Positions 49,252 through 56,186 of a stretch of 64,000 nucleotides of DNA are shown one piece after another. How positions within the stretch are numbered: the stretch's first letter is position 1; each line of letters begins with the position of its first letter. A program made the position numbers and the translations under genes. Source of the DNA: Bacillota bacterium (lineage in GTDB: Bacteria > Bacillota > Clostridia > Oscillospirales > Ruminococcaceae); assembly GCA_023460035.1 (NCBI GenBank), contig JAEWRN010000021.1, positions 310,001 through 374,000 of the forward strand, read 5' to 3'. Under the pieces are notes generated by a model. That model had not been told where the DNA came from and searched no databases. It saw only the letters and a program-made list of their open reading frames with translations.

Positions 49252-49794
49252 TTGCTGCCACAAAATTTATACGCTGCCCCAAAAGCCCGGTGCAGAAATA
49301 TGCGAGATGCAATGAAAAACGGGTACTAGCAATTGTACCTGTGCCCAAAGAAAAAGGGACAAGAGTAATTGCATTACCCAAAAAAGAAGGCGGAATAAAA
49401 AGCAAAATTTTTAAAATGAAAGCAAAGCACGAAGACTGTAAAAAATTTGAAAAATAGAAATTTTTTTGTGAAACCGCAGTACAGACGAAAACAGGTCACA
49501 AAGACAGAGCAAATAGTGCAACATACACAAAGTTCAAAAATTACAACGAATATTACATATAGTAATGTTACATGAATAAGTGATGGGCAGTACAACGAGA
49601 TTTGATAAAATAAAGAGAAAACAAGAGAAATATAAGAAAAATAAAGAAAAAAACCGAAAATACCGAAGAAAACAGCAATAAACAGCTAAATAACAAAGAA
49701 TAAAAATGAAAAACAGATATGTAATTATGTTGCAATTCATTTGTCACAAATACTTCACAATGCGGGCGTATGCTATGCGGCGAGGTGAGAGAAA
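49252..49794. other. AT-rich gene-free region
   Basis: 543 nt strongly A-rich and T-poor on the + strand (long AAATA and GAAAA runs). Small inverted repeats are present (GTAAT/ATTAC at about 49355-49367 and 49554-49570). Leftward frames here are Phe/Leu/Ile-rich, without ribosome sites, and look like composition artefacts. The promoter of the next gene must lie here but is not clear. Confidence 0.55.
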
Positions 49795-50040
49795 ATGAAA
49801 AAAATTATGGTAATTGCTCTGGCATGTGTTATGGCTCTGTCGATGGTTGCTTGTGGCAGCACTGCTGCTTCCAGCACCGCTGCTTCGTCCAGCAAGGCTG
49901 CTTCGTCGGTTTCGACCCCCGCAGCATCCTCCAGCAAGGCTGCCGCTTCTTCCAGCAAGGCTGCCGCTTCTTCCAGCAAAGCTGCAAGCAGCGAGGCTTC
50001 TTCGAAGACCGCAGCTTCTTCCAGCAAGGCTTCGAAGTAA
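49795..50040 (+). CDS. Small Ser/Ala/Lys-repeat lipoprotein
   Basis: An 81-residue protein: a standard lipoprotein signal peptide (KKIMVIALACVMALSMVAC, Cys19), then about 60 residues made almost only of Ser, Ala and Lys in repeats of the type AASSSKA, and a stop. No folded domain follows, so the mature protein is a lipid-anchored basic linker. The signal and Ser/Ala linker match those of sugar- or peptide-binding lipoproteins, so it might be a truncated relic, but the clean stop, GAGGTGAG ribosome site and own terminator suggest a functional surface protein. DNA repeats make its length variable. Confidence 0.7.
   Translation: MKKIMVIALACVMALSMVACGSTAASSTAASSSKAASSVSTPAASSSKAAASSSKAAASSSKAASSEASSKTAASSSKASK
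49939..49980 (+). repeat. 21-bp tandem repeat in the lipoprotein gene
   Basis: GCTGCCGCTTCTTCCAGCAAG occurs at 49939-49959 and again at 49960-49980 with one change; related partial units flank it. Confidence 0.8.
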
Positions 50041-50471
50041 TTAGAAACCAAGCAAACAAAGCAATAAGGTCGACATGGACAGCACATTGCTGACATGGCA
50101 ATGACCAAAGCGACAAAAGGCCCTTTGCTGATAAAACAGCAAAGGGCCTTTTGTTATGAAAAAAGTCACAAAATAGAAAAACAAATTAAAAACTAACATG
50201 ATAAAGTTACAAATTTGACAAAAGAGCGAGGGACGTGGTATAGAAAAGGTAGTGAGAAAAGTGTCGAAAAAACGTTGATTCTATGCGGGTTTAAGCGAAT
50301 TGCAATAATGCATGGTTATTTTTACCATAAGAAAGTAACAAAACATAGAAAATAAGGAGAATTTTGTCGAGGCGCCTTGAACTAGTGTGACCCGTTTGGT
50401 ACAATAGGAGAAAATATACCGTGAAAAATTGTGCTGATTTGCGAATTTAATGCAGAAGGGATGATTCGAGA
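50041..50471. other. Intergenic region between lipoprotein and diguanylate cyclase genes
   Basis: Holds the terminator at 50114-50156, an AT-rich stretch with no gene (50160-50370), and the promoter TTGAAC (50377-50382), 17 nt, TACAAT (50400-50405), leaving a ~60-nt leader. Confidence 0.65.
50114..50156 (+). terminator. Terminator of the small lipoprotein gene
   Basis: AAAAGGCCCTTTGCTG and its complement CAGCAAAGGGCCTTTT with a 6-nt loop. Confidence 0.9.
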
Positions 50472-51620
50472 GTGACCCATGCTTTTGGTATCCGTCTGCT
50501 TTTTGCTTTTTTACAGCGTTTGCCCGGGGTTTTGCTGCCAACAGAAAATGGAGTATCTTGTATGGGGCTGCTGCCGCAGGTAACGATTACGGGTGAAGCG
50601 CCCCCCGAGAGAACGAGCACAACAGCAGATATGACATTGTTTGTGGCTTCGCTGGTGTTGCTTGGCGTGGTGTTTGTGCTGCTTTTTTTGTTGCGCAAAC
50701 ACAACGAAATTGCAAAGCAGCTACAGGTAGAGGTAAAAAAACATTGGCAGATCTATGAGCTGATGAACCTGTACTTTTTTGAATATGAGTATGCTGCGGA
50801 CCAATTGGTGGTGTTTGAACCGTCAGCTGGAAAAGGGGAACCCAACCAGAGAAAAGTGTATTCGCAGGTAAGCACCAACGGACAGGTACCATTTGCCCAT
50901 TTGCTTACAGATGTTTTGCGCAGAAAGCAAAATGGTGTGCATGAGGTTTTGCTGCCTTTTGACGGGCGCCAGTGCTGGCTGCAGATTGCAATGTGCACCG
51001 AACTGGATGAAGAGGGATTACCGGTATACACCATTGGGCGCATTGCGAACATTGACCAGCAGAAGAAAGAGCGGGAAGAGCTGGAGAAAAAGGCACAGCG
51101 CGACAGCCTGACCGGCCTGCTGAACAATGCGTCGACAAGGGTGCAGATAGAGCAGCTGGTGGAAAAGCTGACAGGGGACGAGCAGGGTGCCCTGATTTTA
51201 ATGGACATTGACTTTTTTAAAGAGGTAAATGACGGATACGGGCATATGCGCGGCGATAAGGTGCTGACGCAGGTGGCGGAGGTGCTGCGTGAAAATTTCA
51301 GGCCCGGCGATGTGATAGGCAGGCCGGGCGGCGATGAATTTTTAATTTATATGCGTGGTGTGCGCGAGATGGTGTCTTTGGCAGAGCGCTGCGGGCGGCT
51401 GTGCAGGCGCATCCGCGCATTGAGCGGCGACGGGCTGCATCTTTCGGTGAGTATTGGTGCCGCGGTGGCGGGAGAGGGCGCACAGTATGACCTGTTGTAT
51501 GAGAGGGCAGACCGCGCCCTGTACCGCGCAAAAGCAGCTGGGCGCGACCGGTTTCACATTGTGCCGTGGTGCCTGCCGGGTACCCCGGAGGAAATGCATG
51601 CGGTGAACGGCGGCGTTTAA
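50472..51620 (+). CDS. Membrane-anchored GGDEF diguanylate cyclase
   Basis: A 382-residue signalling enzyme. A membrane segment (TLFVASLVLLGVVFVLLFLL, ~residues 55-75) is followed by a PAS-like region (~85-200), a short coiled coil (QQKKEREELEKKAQ) and a GGDEF domain with the intact catalytic motif GRPGGDEF. The RPGD sequence five residues before GGDEF matches the RxxD product-inhibition site. It should make cyclic di-GMP from GTP, the substrate of the HD-GYP proteins at 16209 and 17668. The start is uncertain: GTG at 50472 is used, with AAGGGAT upstream; the ATG at 50562 would remove a possible first helix. Confidence 0.88.
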   Translation: MTHAFGIRLLFAFLQRLPGVLLPTENGVSCMGLLPQVTITGEAPPERTSTTADMTLFVASLVLLGVVFVLLFLLRKHNEIAKQLQVEVKKHWQIYELMNLYFFEYEYAADQLVVFEPSAGKGEPNQRKVYSQVSTNGQVPFAHLLTDVLRRKQNGVHEVLLPFDGRQCWLQIAMCTELDEEGLPVYTIGRIANIDQQKKEREELEKKAQRDSLTGLLNNASTRVQIEQLVEKLTGDEQGALILMDIDFFKEVNDGYGHMRGDKVLTQVAEVLRENFRPGDVIGRPGGDEFLIYMRGVREMVSLAERCGRLCRRIRALSGDGLHLSVSIGAAVAGEGAQYDLLYERADRALYRAKAAGRDRFHIVPWCLPGTPEEMHAVNGGV

Positions 51621-51673
51621 CGGCTAACTGAAATTGCCCTGTGTGTACCCCTCTTTTAAAATGATAAAGGACA

Positions 51674-51720
51674 CCCCCTTTCGTTGAGTGGTATAGGCCA
51701 CTGGCGGAAGGGGGATTTTT
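51674..51720 (+). terminator. Terminator of the GGDEF gene
   Basis: Outer CCCCCTT/AAGGGGG and inner TGG/CCA pairing, followed by ATTTTT. Confidence 0.7.
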
Positions 51721-52030
51721 AATAGGTTTGCTGGAAAGTGTAATGCTTTGACAAAGTATTTTGTGCGGGCCCCGTATTGCGGGGTGATACGGGTAAAAGT
51801 GCCGGACATTTTTGCGTGCAGGACTAAGCGACGTGCAGTTGCCACAGCCCTGCGCAAAGGTGGCTGCAGAATGTGCCGCAAAAGAAAGAAGTGCCGGTGT
51901 GCGGCCCCAAAGGGAACAGTAGAAAAAGCAAGGTGACAGAGGAGGGGTGGCAAGGCCCGCAAGAATGAAGACACTATAAAAAGAGCGTGTTTGCCCGAAG
52001 CGCCACCGGCATGAAACATAGCTAAAAGGC

Positions 52031-52070
52031 AAATAAAAACCCCGTGCGGCGTAAAGCCAGAGCACGGGGG
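52031..52070 (-). terminator. Terminator of the permease gene
   Basis: CCCCGTGC/GCACGGGG stem followed, leftward, by TTTTTATTT. Confidence 0.85.
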
Positions 52071-52087
52071 CTAGTACAATAGGGTGT

Positions 52088-53215
52088 TTAAGGCTGTGGC
52101 GTATTGTTTTGAGAGGTGCCGGCAGAAGCACCGGCCGGAGCTTGCGGGGCCGCGGTGGGATGCTCTTCACGCCAGAGCTGCAGATAGATGGTGAGGCCGA
52201 TGGGAAGCGCGAACATGCCCCAAAAGCCGAACAGCTGTGCCCCGATGAACATGCAGACCAGGGTGAGTAAAGGATAAAGGCCAATTTGGCCGCCGACGAT
52301 GCGAGGCTCTAGGATTTGGCGCACAACGGTGATGATGGCGTAGAGAATGGCAAGGCCAAACCCGAGGAAGAAGTTGCCGGAAAAGAGCTGATAAAGTGCC
52401 CATGGAATGAGAATAGTGCCGGTGCCGAGAACAGGAAGAATGTCGACAAGGGCCGTGCCCAGTGCGATGAGGACGGCCCCATGCACGCCAAGGATGGAAA
52501 GCCCGATAGACAGCTCGATAAAGGTGATTGTGAGCAGAATGGCATAAGCCCGGGCGAACTTGAGCATGGTGTCGACCCCGCTGCGTTTGATGCGAAACAG
52601 CATGGCTTTGCCTTTGGGCGGCAGAAGATTTGCAAGAAAGCTGGTGACCTTATAGTAATCGACCACAAAGAAAAAGCTGGCGATAATCATGAGCAGAGAT
52701 TTGACAAAGAAGGACGGCACATGGGAGGCAAAACCGGTGAGGGAAGAAACCGCACTGCTGGAAATACTGCTGACGGCGCTGCCCAGCGAAGTGACAATGT
52801 TTTGGTTGAGAGAGGTGAGCATGGACTGAAGGGTGGGGTCTAGACGCTGAATAAAACCGCCGAGCCAAGACTGTACCTGATAGAGCGCAGGCTCGATGGT
52901 GGAGGAATAAAAAGAGGGGAGTGCCTTAAAGCCATCGGTAGCGGCAGAGCCTATTTTTGCGCCGAGCAGCGTAAACATTGCAATGACGAGTGCGTAGAAT
53001 AAAATGAGCAGCAGCACGGCGACGACACTGCGGCGCAGCCGGAAGCGCCGAGAAAGGCGATCGGTGGAGGATTTGAGCAGCATCGCAATGAGAAAGGCCA
53101 GTAAAAAGGGCATGAAAAAAGGAACCACAAATTTTAAAATACAGTATGCAAGTACGATGAGCAAAGTGTAATAGACAAACTTTATAATAAAGGAACGCAT
53201 CTGTTCGACCGTCAA
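52088..53215 (-). CDS. AI-2E/YtvI-family membrane permease
   Basis: A 375-residue protein with about eight membrane helices in the AI-2E transporter family (PF01594). N-terminal helices (YYTLLIVLAYCILKFVVPFF) and a long amphipathic region (residues ~110-185) are followed by conserved core segments VDILPVLGTGTILIPWAL and RQILEPRIVGGQIGLYPLLTL. It resembles YtvI, a sporulation-associated member; the transported solute is unknown. The start is TTG at 53215, with AGGAGG 9 nt upstream; an ATG nearer the ribosome site is out of frame and yields a two-codon peptide. The C-terminal ~25 residues are a Pro/Ala-rich tail. Confidence 0.82.
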   Translation of the reverse strand: MTVEQMRSFIIKFVYYTLLIVLAYCILKFVVPFFMPFLLAFLIAMLLKSSTDRLSRRFRLRRSVVAVLLLILFYALVIAMFTLLGAKIGSAATDGFKALPSFYSSTIEPALYQVQSWLGGFIQRLDPTLQSMLTSLNQNIVTSLGSAVSSISSSAVSSLTGFASHVPSFFVKSLLMIIASFFFVVDYYKVTSFLANLLPPKGKAMLFRIKRSGVDTMLKFARAYAILLTITFIELSIGLSILGVHGAVLIALGTALVDILPVLGTGTILIPWALYQLFSGNFFLGFGLAILYAIITVVRQILEPRIVGGQIGLYPLLTLVCMFIGAQLFGFWGMFALPIGLTIYLQLWREEHPTAAPQAPAGASAGTSQNNTPQP

Positions 53216-53541
53216 CGCATGCCACCTCCTGAAAGCAAAATGAATTCTATTGCCATTGTACTGTATAAAAGGTAAAATGAAAAGCACGCCACGGCAGAAA
53301 TGCATGCCAAAGACGGACAAAAAGGCAGAAAGTGTGCAGAGTTTTTGTAAAATGGACGAGAGAGTGAAAAAATTTCCCCCACCCGTTGTACTTTTCGTGA
53401 TGATGTGCTATACTATGCATGTATTCTGAATGTACCAATTGACGTCACGTGCAGTGTAAGTCGTTGTTCTACTGATGATTTACACCGTGCGTGATTTTTA
53501 TTTTGTACGGCAGAAGCGAAAATCTTTTTTGGAGGCAAACT
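53216..53541. other. Divergent intergenic region and cspA leader
   Basis: No gene. Rightward promoter TTGTAC (53386-53391), 17 nt, TATACT (53409-53414) gives a ~120-nt untranslated leader for the cold-shock gene. The leftward permease promoter is not clear. Confidence 0.65.
53386..53414 (+). promoter_or_regulatory. Promoter of the cold-shock gene
   Basis: TTGTAC, 17-nt spacer, TATACT; transcription start expected near 53421. Confidence 0.7.
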
Positions 53542-53754
53542 ATGCATACCGGTACTGTAAAATGGTTCAACGAGCAGAAGGGCTTCGGCTTTATTTCTGA
53601 TGAGGATGGCAGCGGCGACGTGTTCGTGCACTTCTCGGCGATTGTTGCTGACGGCTTCAAGACCCTGGCAGAAGGCCAGAAGGTTTCTTTTGAGGTTGAG
53701 CCGGACCCGAAGAACAGCGACAAGCTTCGTGCTGTCAATGTTTCCGCAATCTGA
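53542..53754 (+). CDS. cspA: Cold-shock domain protein
   Basis: A 70-residue OB-fold RNA chaperone. The RNA-binding motifs KGFGFI (RNP1) and VFVHFS (RNP2) are intact, preceded by TGTVKWFNEQ. Length is typical. It melts mRNA secondary structure and may bind single-stranded DNA. GGAGG lies 6 nt before the ATG; the open frame before it is part of the leader. A ~120-nt structured leader suggests the temperature-dependent mRNA control known for cspA genes. It is the last clearly chromosomal gene before the phage region. Confidence 0.95.
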   Translation: MHTGTVKWFNEQKGFGFISDEDGSGDVFVHFSAIVADGFKTLAEGQKVSFEVEPDPKNSDKLRAVNVSAI

Positions 53755-53766
53755 GCAACTTAAGCG

Positions 53767-53797
53767 AAAGCGCCCGTTAAGGGCGCTTTTTTATTTT
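53767..53797 (+). terminator. Terminator of the cold-shock gene
   Basis: AAGCGCCC/GGGCGCTT stem with a 5-nt loop and T-rich tail. Confidence 0.9.
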
Positions 53798-53857
53798 ACC
53801 CCAAAACAGAAAGTAGTTTGTCAAGAGATGAGCCGGTAGAAAAAAGAGGACAACATG

Positions 53858-53900
53858 TGCCCTGTGCGCTGCGAAAGCAGACGTGCAGGGCATTTTTTTT
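53858..53900 (+). terminator. Isolated terminator at the chromosome/phage junction
   Basis: TGCCCTG (53858-53864) and CAGGGCA (53886-53892) with further inner pairing around GAAA, followed by eight T. No gene directly precedes it, so it may insulate the phage operon from upstream transcription. Confidence 0.75.
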
Positions 53901-54008
53901 GGCAAAAGCGACAAAGCGAAAGCAAAGCGGACACGATGTGCAGGTTTTGAAAAAAGCACCAGTTGGGCGAGCGGAAAAGCGCCTAAACTGGGAGCAGGAG
54001 GTGAGGAG

Positions 54009-54392
54009 ATGCCGGCGAGAAAAAAGGCAGCGGAGCCATTGGACCTGCACGTTGCGCCCCCTAAAAAAAAGACCCCGGTGCGCCGTGCAAAGGCACAGGC
54101 CGAAACCCCGCGCGGCATGCTGCGTGAAGTGTTGGAACAGCTGCTACAGCAGCCGGTACAGGGGGAGACGGCCGACGCGCTGGGGCAGATGCTGGGGCGT
54201 GCGCCGGGTGAGGTGACGGCGCTGGAAGCAATGGCGATGGCCCAGATAGCGAAAGCGATTGGCGGCGACGGGCCTGCGTTTGCGGCAGTGCGCGACACGG
54301 TGGGGGAAAAGCCGACGGACAAGGCGAAAAGCCTGCAGGTGGGTGCGACACTGGAAAGCTATTTGGAGCAGTTGCAGGGGGAAGAGTTTTGA
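54009..54392 (+). CDS. Probable terminase small subunit
   Basis: A 127-residue protein directly before TerL. A basic, Lys/Arg/Pro-rich N-terminus (PARKKAAEPLD..PKKKTPVRRAK) is followed by a helical domain whose TALEAMAMAQIAKAIGGDG and AVRDTVGEKPTDKAK segments resemble phage proteins that recognise packaging DNA. Terminase small subunits bind the pac/cos site and load the large subunit. ATG at 54009 follows GGAGGTGAGGAG. The stop overlaps the TTG start of TerL. A related DUF5681-type protein of the same position is the alternative. Confidence 0.65.
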   Translation: MPARKKAAEPLDLHVAPPKKKTPVRRAKAQAETPRGMLREVLEQLLQQPVQGETADALGQMLGRAPGEVTALEAMAMAQIAKAIGGDGPAFAAVRDTVGEKPTDKAKSLQVGATLESYLEQLQGEEF

Positions 54393-56005
54393 GCGGAATC
54401 AATCTGCGACGGTATATCGAGAAGGAGCTTAAAATCCGCGATAAGGACGCACAGCTGGTGCCGCTGATTTTAAATGGCCCGCAGAAAAAGCTGTATGATG
54501 CGCTGGCGGCACAAAACCGCGCAGGTAAACCGATGCGTGCCATTGTGCTGAAGGCCCGGCAGATGGGGTTTTCGACCTTGGCGGAAGCGATGATTTTTAA
54601 GCGGACGGCGACCCGAAAGAACGTGAGAAGCGGGATTGTGGCACACAAAGAGGAATCGGCTGCGAATTTGTTTCGGATGTCCAAACTGTTTTATGAAGAA
54701 CTGCCGGACCCGCTGAAACCCCGGCTGAAAACGAGCAACGCCCGGGAGCTGGTGTTTGACGGCACAAAAGGGGAAGGGCTGAAAAGCACGATACGGGTGA
54801 TGACGGCGGGCGGGCAGGGCATTGGACGGTCGGACACGTTTCAAAACCTGCATCTTTCAGAGTTTGCGTTTTGGCCGGGTGATAAAAAGATGACGCTGGC
54901 AGGGCTATTGCAGGCGGTGCCGGACCGGCGTGACACGATGGTGATTATTGAAAGCACGGCAAACGGGTTTGATGAATTTAAAGCAATGTGGGACCGGGCA
55001 TTAGCAAATGAAAGTGAGTTTGTGCCGGTGTTTTGCGCCTGGTGGGAACAGCCGGAATACCGAAAGTGCTGCCCGGCGGAGTTTGAAGTGACCGAAAAAG
55101 AGGCGCGCATTGCGGAGACCTTTGGGCTGGACCAGGAACAGCTGTGCTGGCGACGGTGGTGCATTGAAAATAACTGCGGCGGGGATGAAACACTGTTTGA
55201 ACAGGAATACCCCGCAAGCCCGGAGGAAGCGTTTATTGCGACCGGCAACTGCGTGTTTGACAAAGAAGCCCTGGTGCGGCGACTGGCCGGATTGCCGAAA
55301 CCGCTGCGCGCCGGTGAATTTACCTTTTGCGGGGATGGCGACAGCTTTAGAATGACCGGGTTTGTGCAAAGCCCCGACGGTGGTACGCACATTTATGAGG
55401 AACCCCGGCCGGGCGTGCCCTATGTGATTGGTGCGGACACCGCAGGGGATGGCAGCGACTGGTTTGTTGCCCAGGTGCTGGACAACACGACCGGCCGGCA
55501 GGTCGCGGTATTGCGCCGGCAATTTGGCGAGGATGAATTTGCACGGCAGGCGGTTTGCCTTGGGTATTACTACAACACGGCGCTGCTGGGCATTGAGGCA
55601 AATTTTTCGACCTACCCGATACGGGAAGTGGAACGACTGCGCTACCCGCACCAGTATATGCGGGAAACCGAGGATAGCTATACCCACCGGTTGCAGCGGC
55701 GCTATGGGTTTAAGACGACGGCGACGACCCGGCCGGTGGCGATTGCCGGGCTGATACAGGCGGTGCGGGAGAATGTGGACCTTTTGTGCGATGCCGTTAC
55801 GCTGCGAGAAATGCTGGTATTTGTGCGGGACGAGCGGGGCAGGCCGCAGGCAATGGAGCGGGAACATGACGACTGTGTGATGGCACTTGCGATAGCGCAG
55901 TATATTCGCCCGCAGCAGAGCTTTTTGGTGGCAAATGCCCCGAAAGAGACCCGGAGAGAGAAAGCGGAGTATGAGAGCCAGCTGGAACGCTTTTTATCGT
56001 TTTGA
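54389..56005 (+). CDS. Phage terminase large subunit
   Basis: A 538-residue packaging motor. The ATPase domain has a Walker A variant KARQMGFST near residue 55, as in many phage terminases, and a Walker B-like strand LHLSEFAFW near residue 157. The C-terminal RNase H-fold nuclease shows GADTAGDGSDW near residue 348 and EREHDDCVMALAIA near residue 490, the acidic metal-binding triad. It uses ATP to push DNA into the head and cuts concatemers. The TTG start overlaps the TerS stop (TTGA). Confidence 0.92.
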   Translation: MSGINLRRYIEKELKIRDKDAQLVPLILNGPQKKLYDALAAQNRAGKPMRAIVLKARQMGFSTLAEAMIFKRTATRKNVRSGIVAHKEESAANLFRMSKLFYEELPDPLKPRLKTSNARELVFDGTKGEGLKSTIRVMTAGGQGIGRSDTFQNLHLSEFAFWPGDKKMTLAGLLQAVPDRRDTMVIIESTANGFDEFKAMWDRALANESEFVPVFCAWWEQPEYRKCCPAEFEVTEKEARIAETFGLDQEQLCWRRWCIENNCGGDETLFEQEYPASPEEAFIATGNCVFDKEALVRRLAGLPKPLRAGEFTFCGDGDSFRMTGFVQSPDGGTHIYEEPRPGVPYVIGADTAGDGSDWFVAQVLDNTTGRQVAVLRRQFGEDEFARQAVCLGYYYNTALLGIEANFSTYPIREVERLRYPHQYMRETEDSYTHRLQRRYGFKTTATTRPVAIAGLIQAVRENVDLLCDAVTLREMLVFVRDERGRPQAMEREHDDCVMALAIAQYIRPQQSFLVANAPKETRREKAEYESQLERFLSF

Positions 56006-56018
56006 GAGGAGAAGAGAG

Positions 56019-56186
56019 ATGCTGATCAAGCGCAGAGAATGGAAGGACCTGAACGCCCGCGTGGCGGCACTGGAAACCGCATTGGGGCTGCCCGCGACGC
56101 AAGAGGAGAAAAAGAGAGAGCAGGAGCTTGCAAAGCAATGGGCGGCGTTGTGGAACTATAGCGGACAGGAGGAGGTGTGCAGGTGA
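56019..56186 (+). CDS. Small coiled-coil phage protein
   Basis: A 55-residue protein between TerL and portal: MLIKRREWKDLNARVAALE, a Leu/Ala heptad stretch, then a Lys/Glu-rich helix. GAGAGGAGAAG precedes its ATG, and its end overlaps the portal start. No family is recognised. The predicted coiled coil and position suggest a head-assembly or packaging accessory, but this is inference. Confidence 0.6.
   Translation: MLIKRREWKDLNARVAALETALGLPATQEEKKREQELAKQWAALWNYSGQEEVCR

Larger units (their letters stand above)
51621..52087. other. Intergenic region with convergent terminators
   Basis: CCCCCTT/AAGGGGG plus ATTTTT (51674-51720) ends the GGDEF gene. CCCCGTGC/GCACGGGG with a U-rich leftward tail (52031-52070) ends the permease gene. 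Between them a basic, Cys-rich frame opens at TTG 51748 but has no convincing ribosome site. Confidence 0.6.

Noticed and set aside
49374..49740. Two leftward hydrophobic frames in the AT-rich gap
   Set aside because: Phe/Leu/Ile-rich translation of A-rich DNA without ribosome sites; composition artefact.
49770..50116. Overlapping frames on both strands over the small lipoprotein gene
   Set aside because: They arise from the GC-rich tandem repeat; only the frame at 49795 has a signal peptide and a ribosome site.
51748..51936. Basic Cys-rich 62-codon frame starting with TTG
   Set aside because: No convincing ribosome site and no promoter; lies between two convergent terminators.
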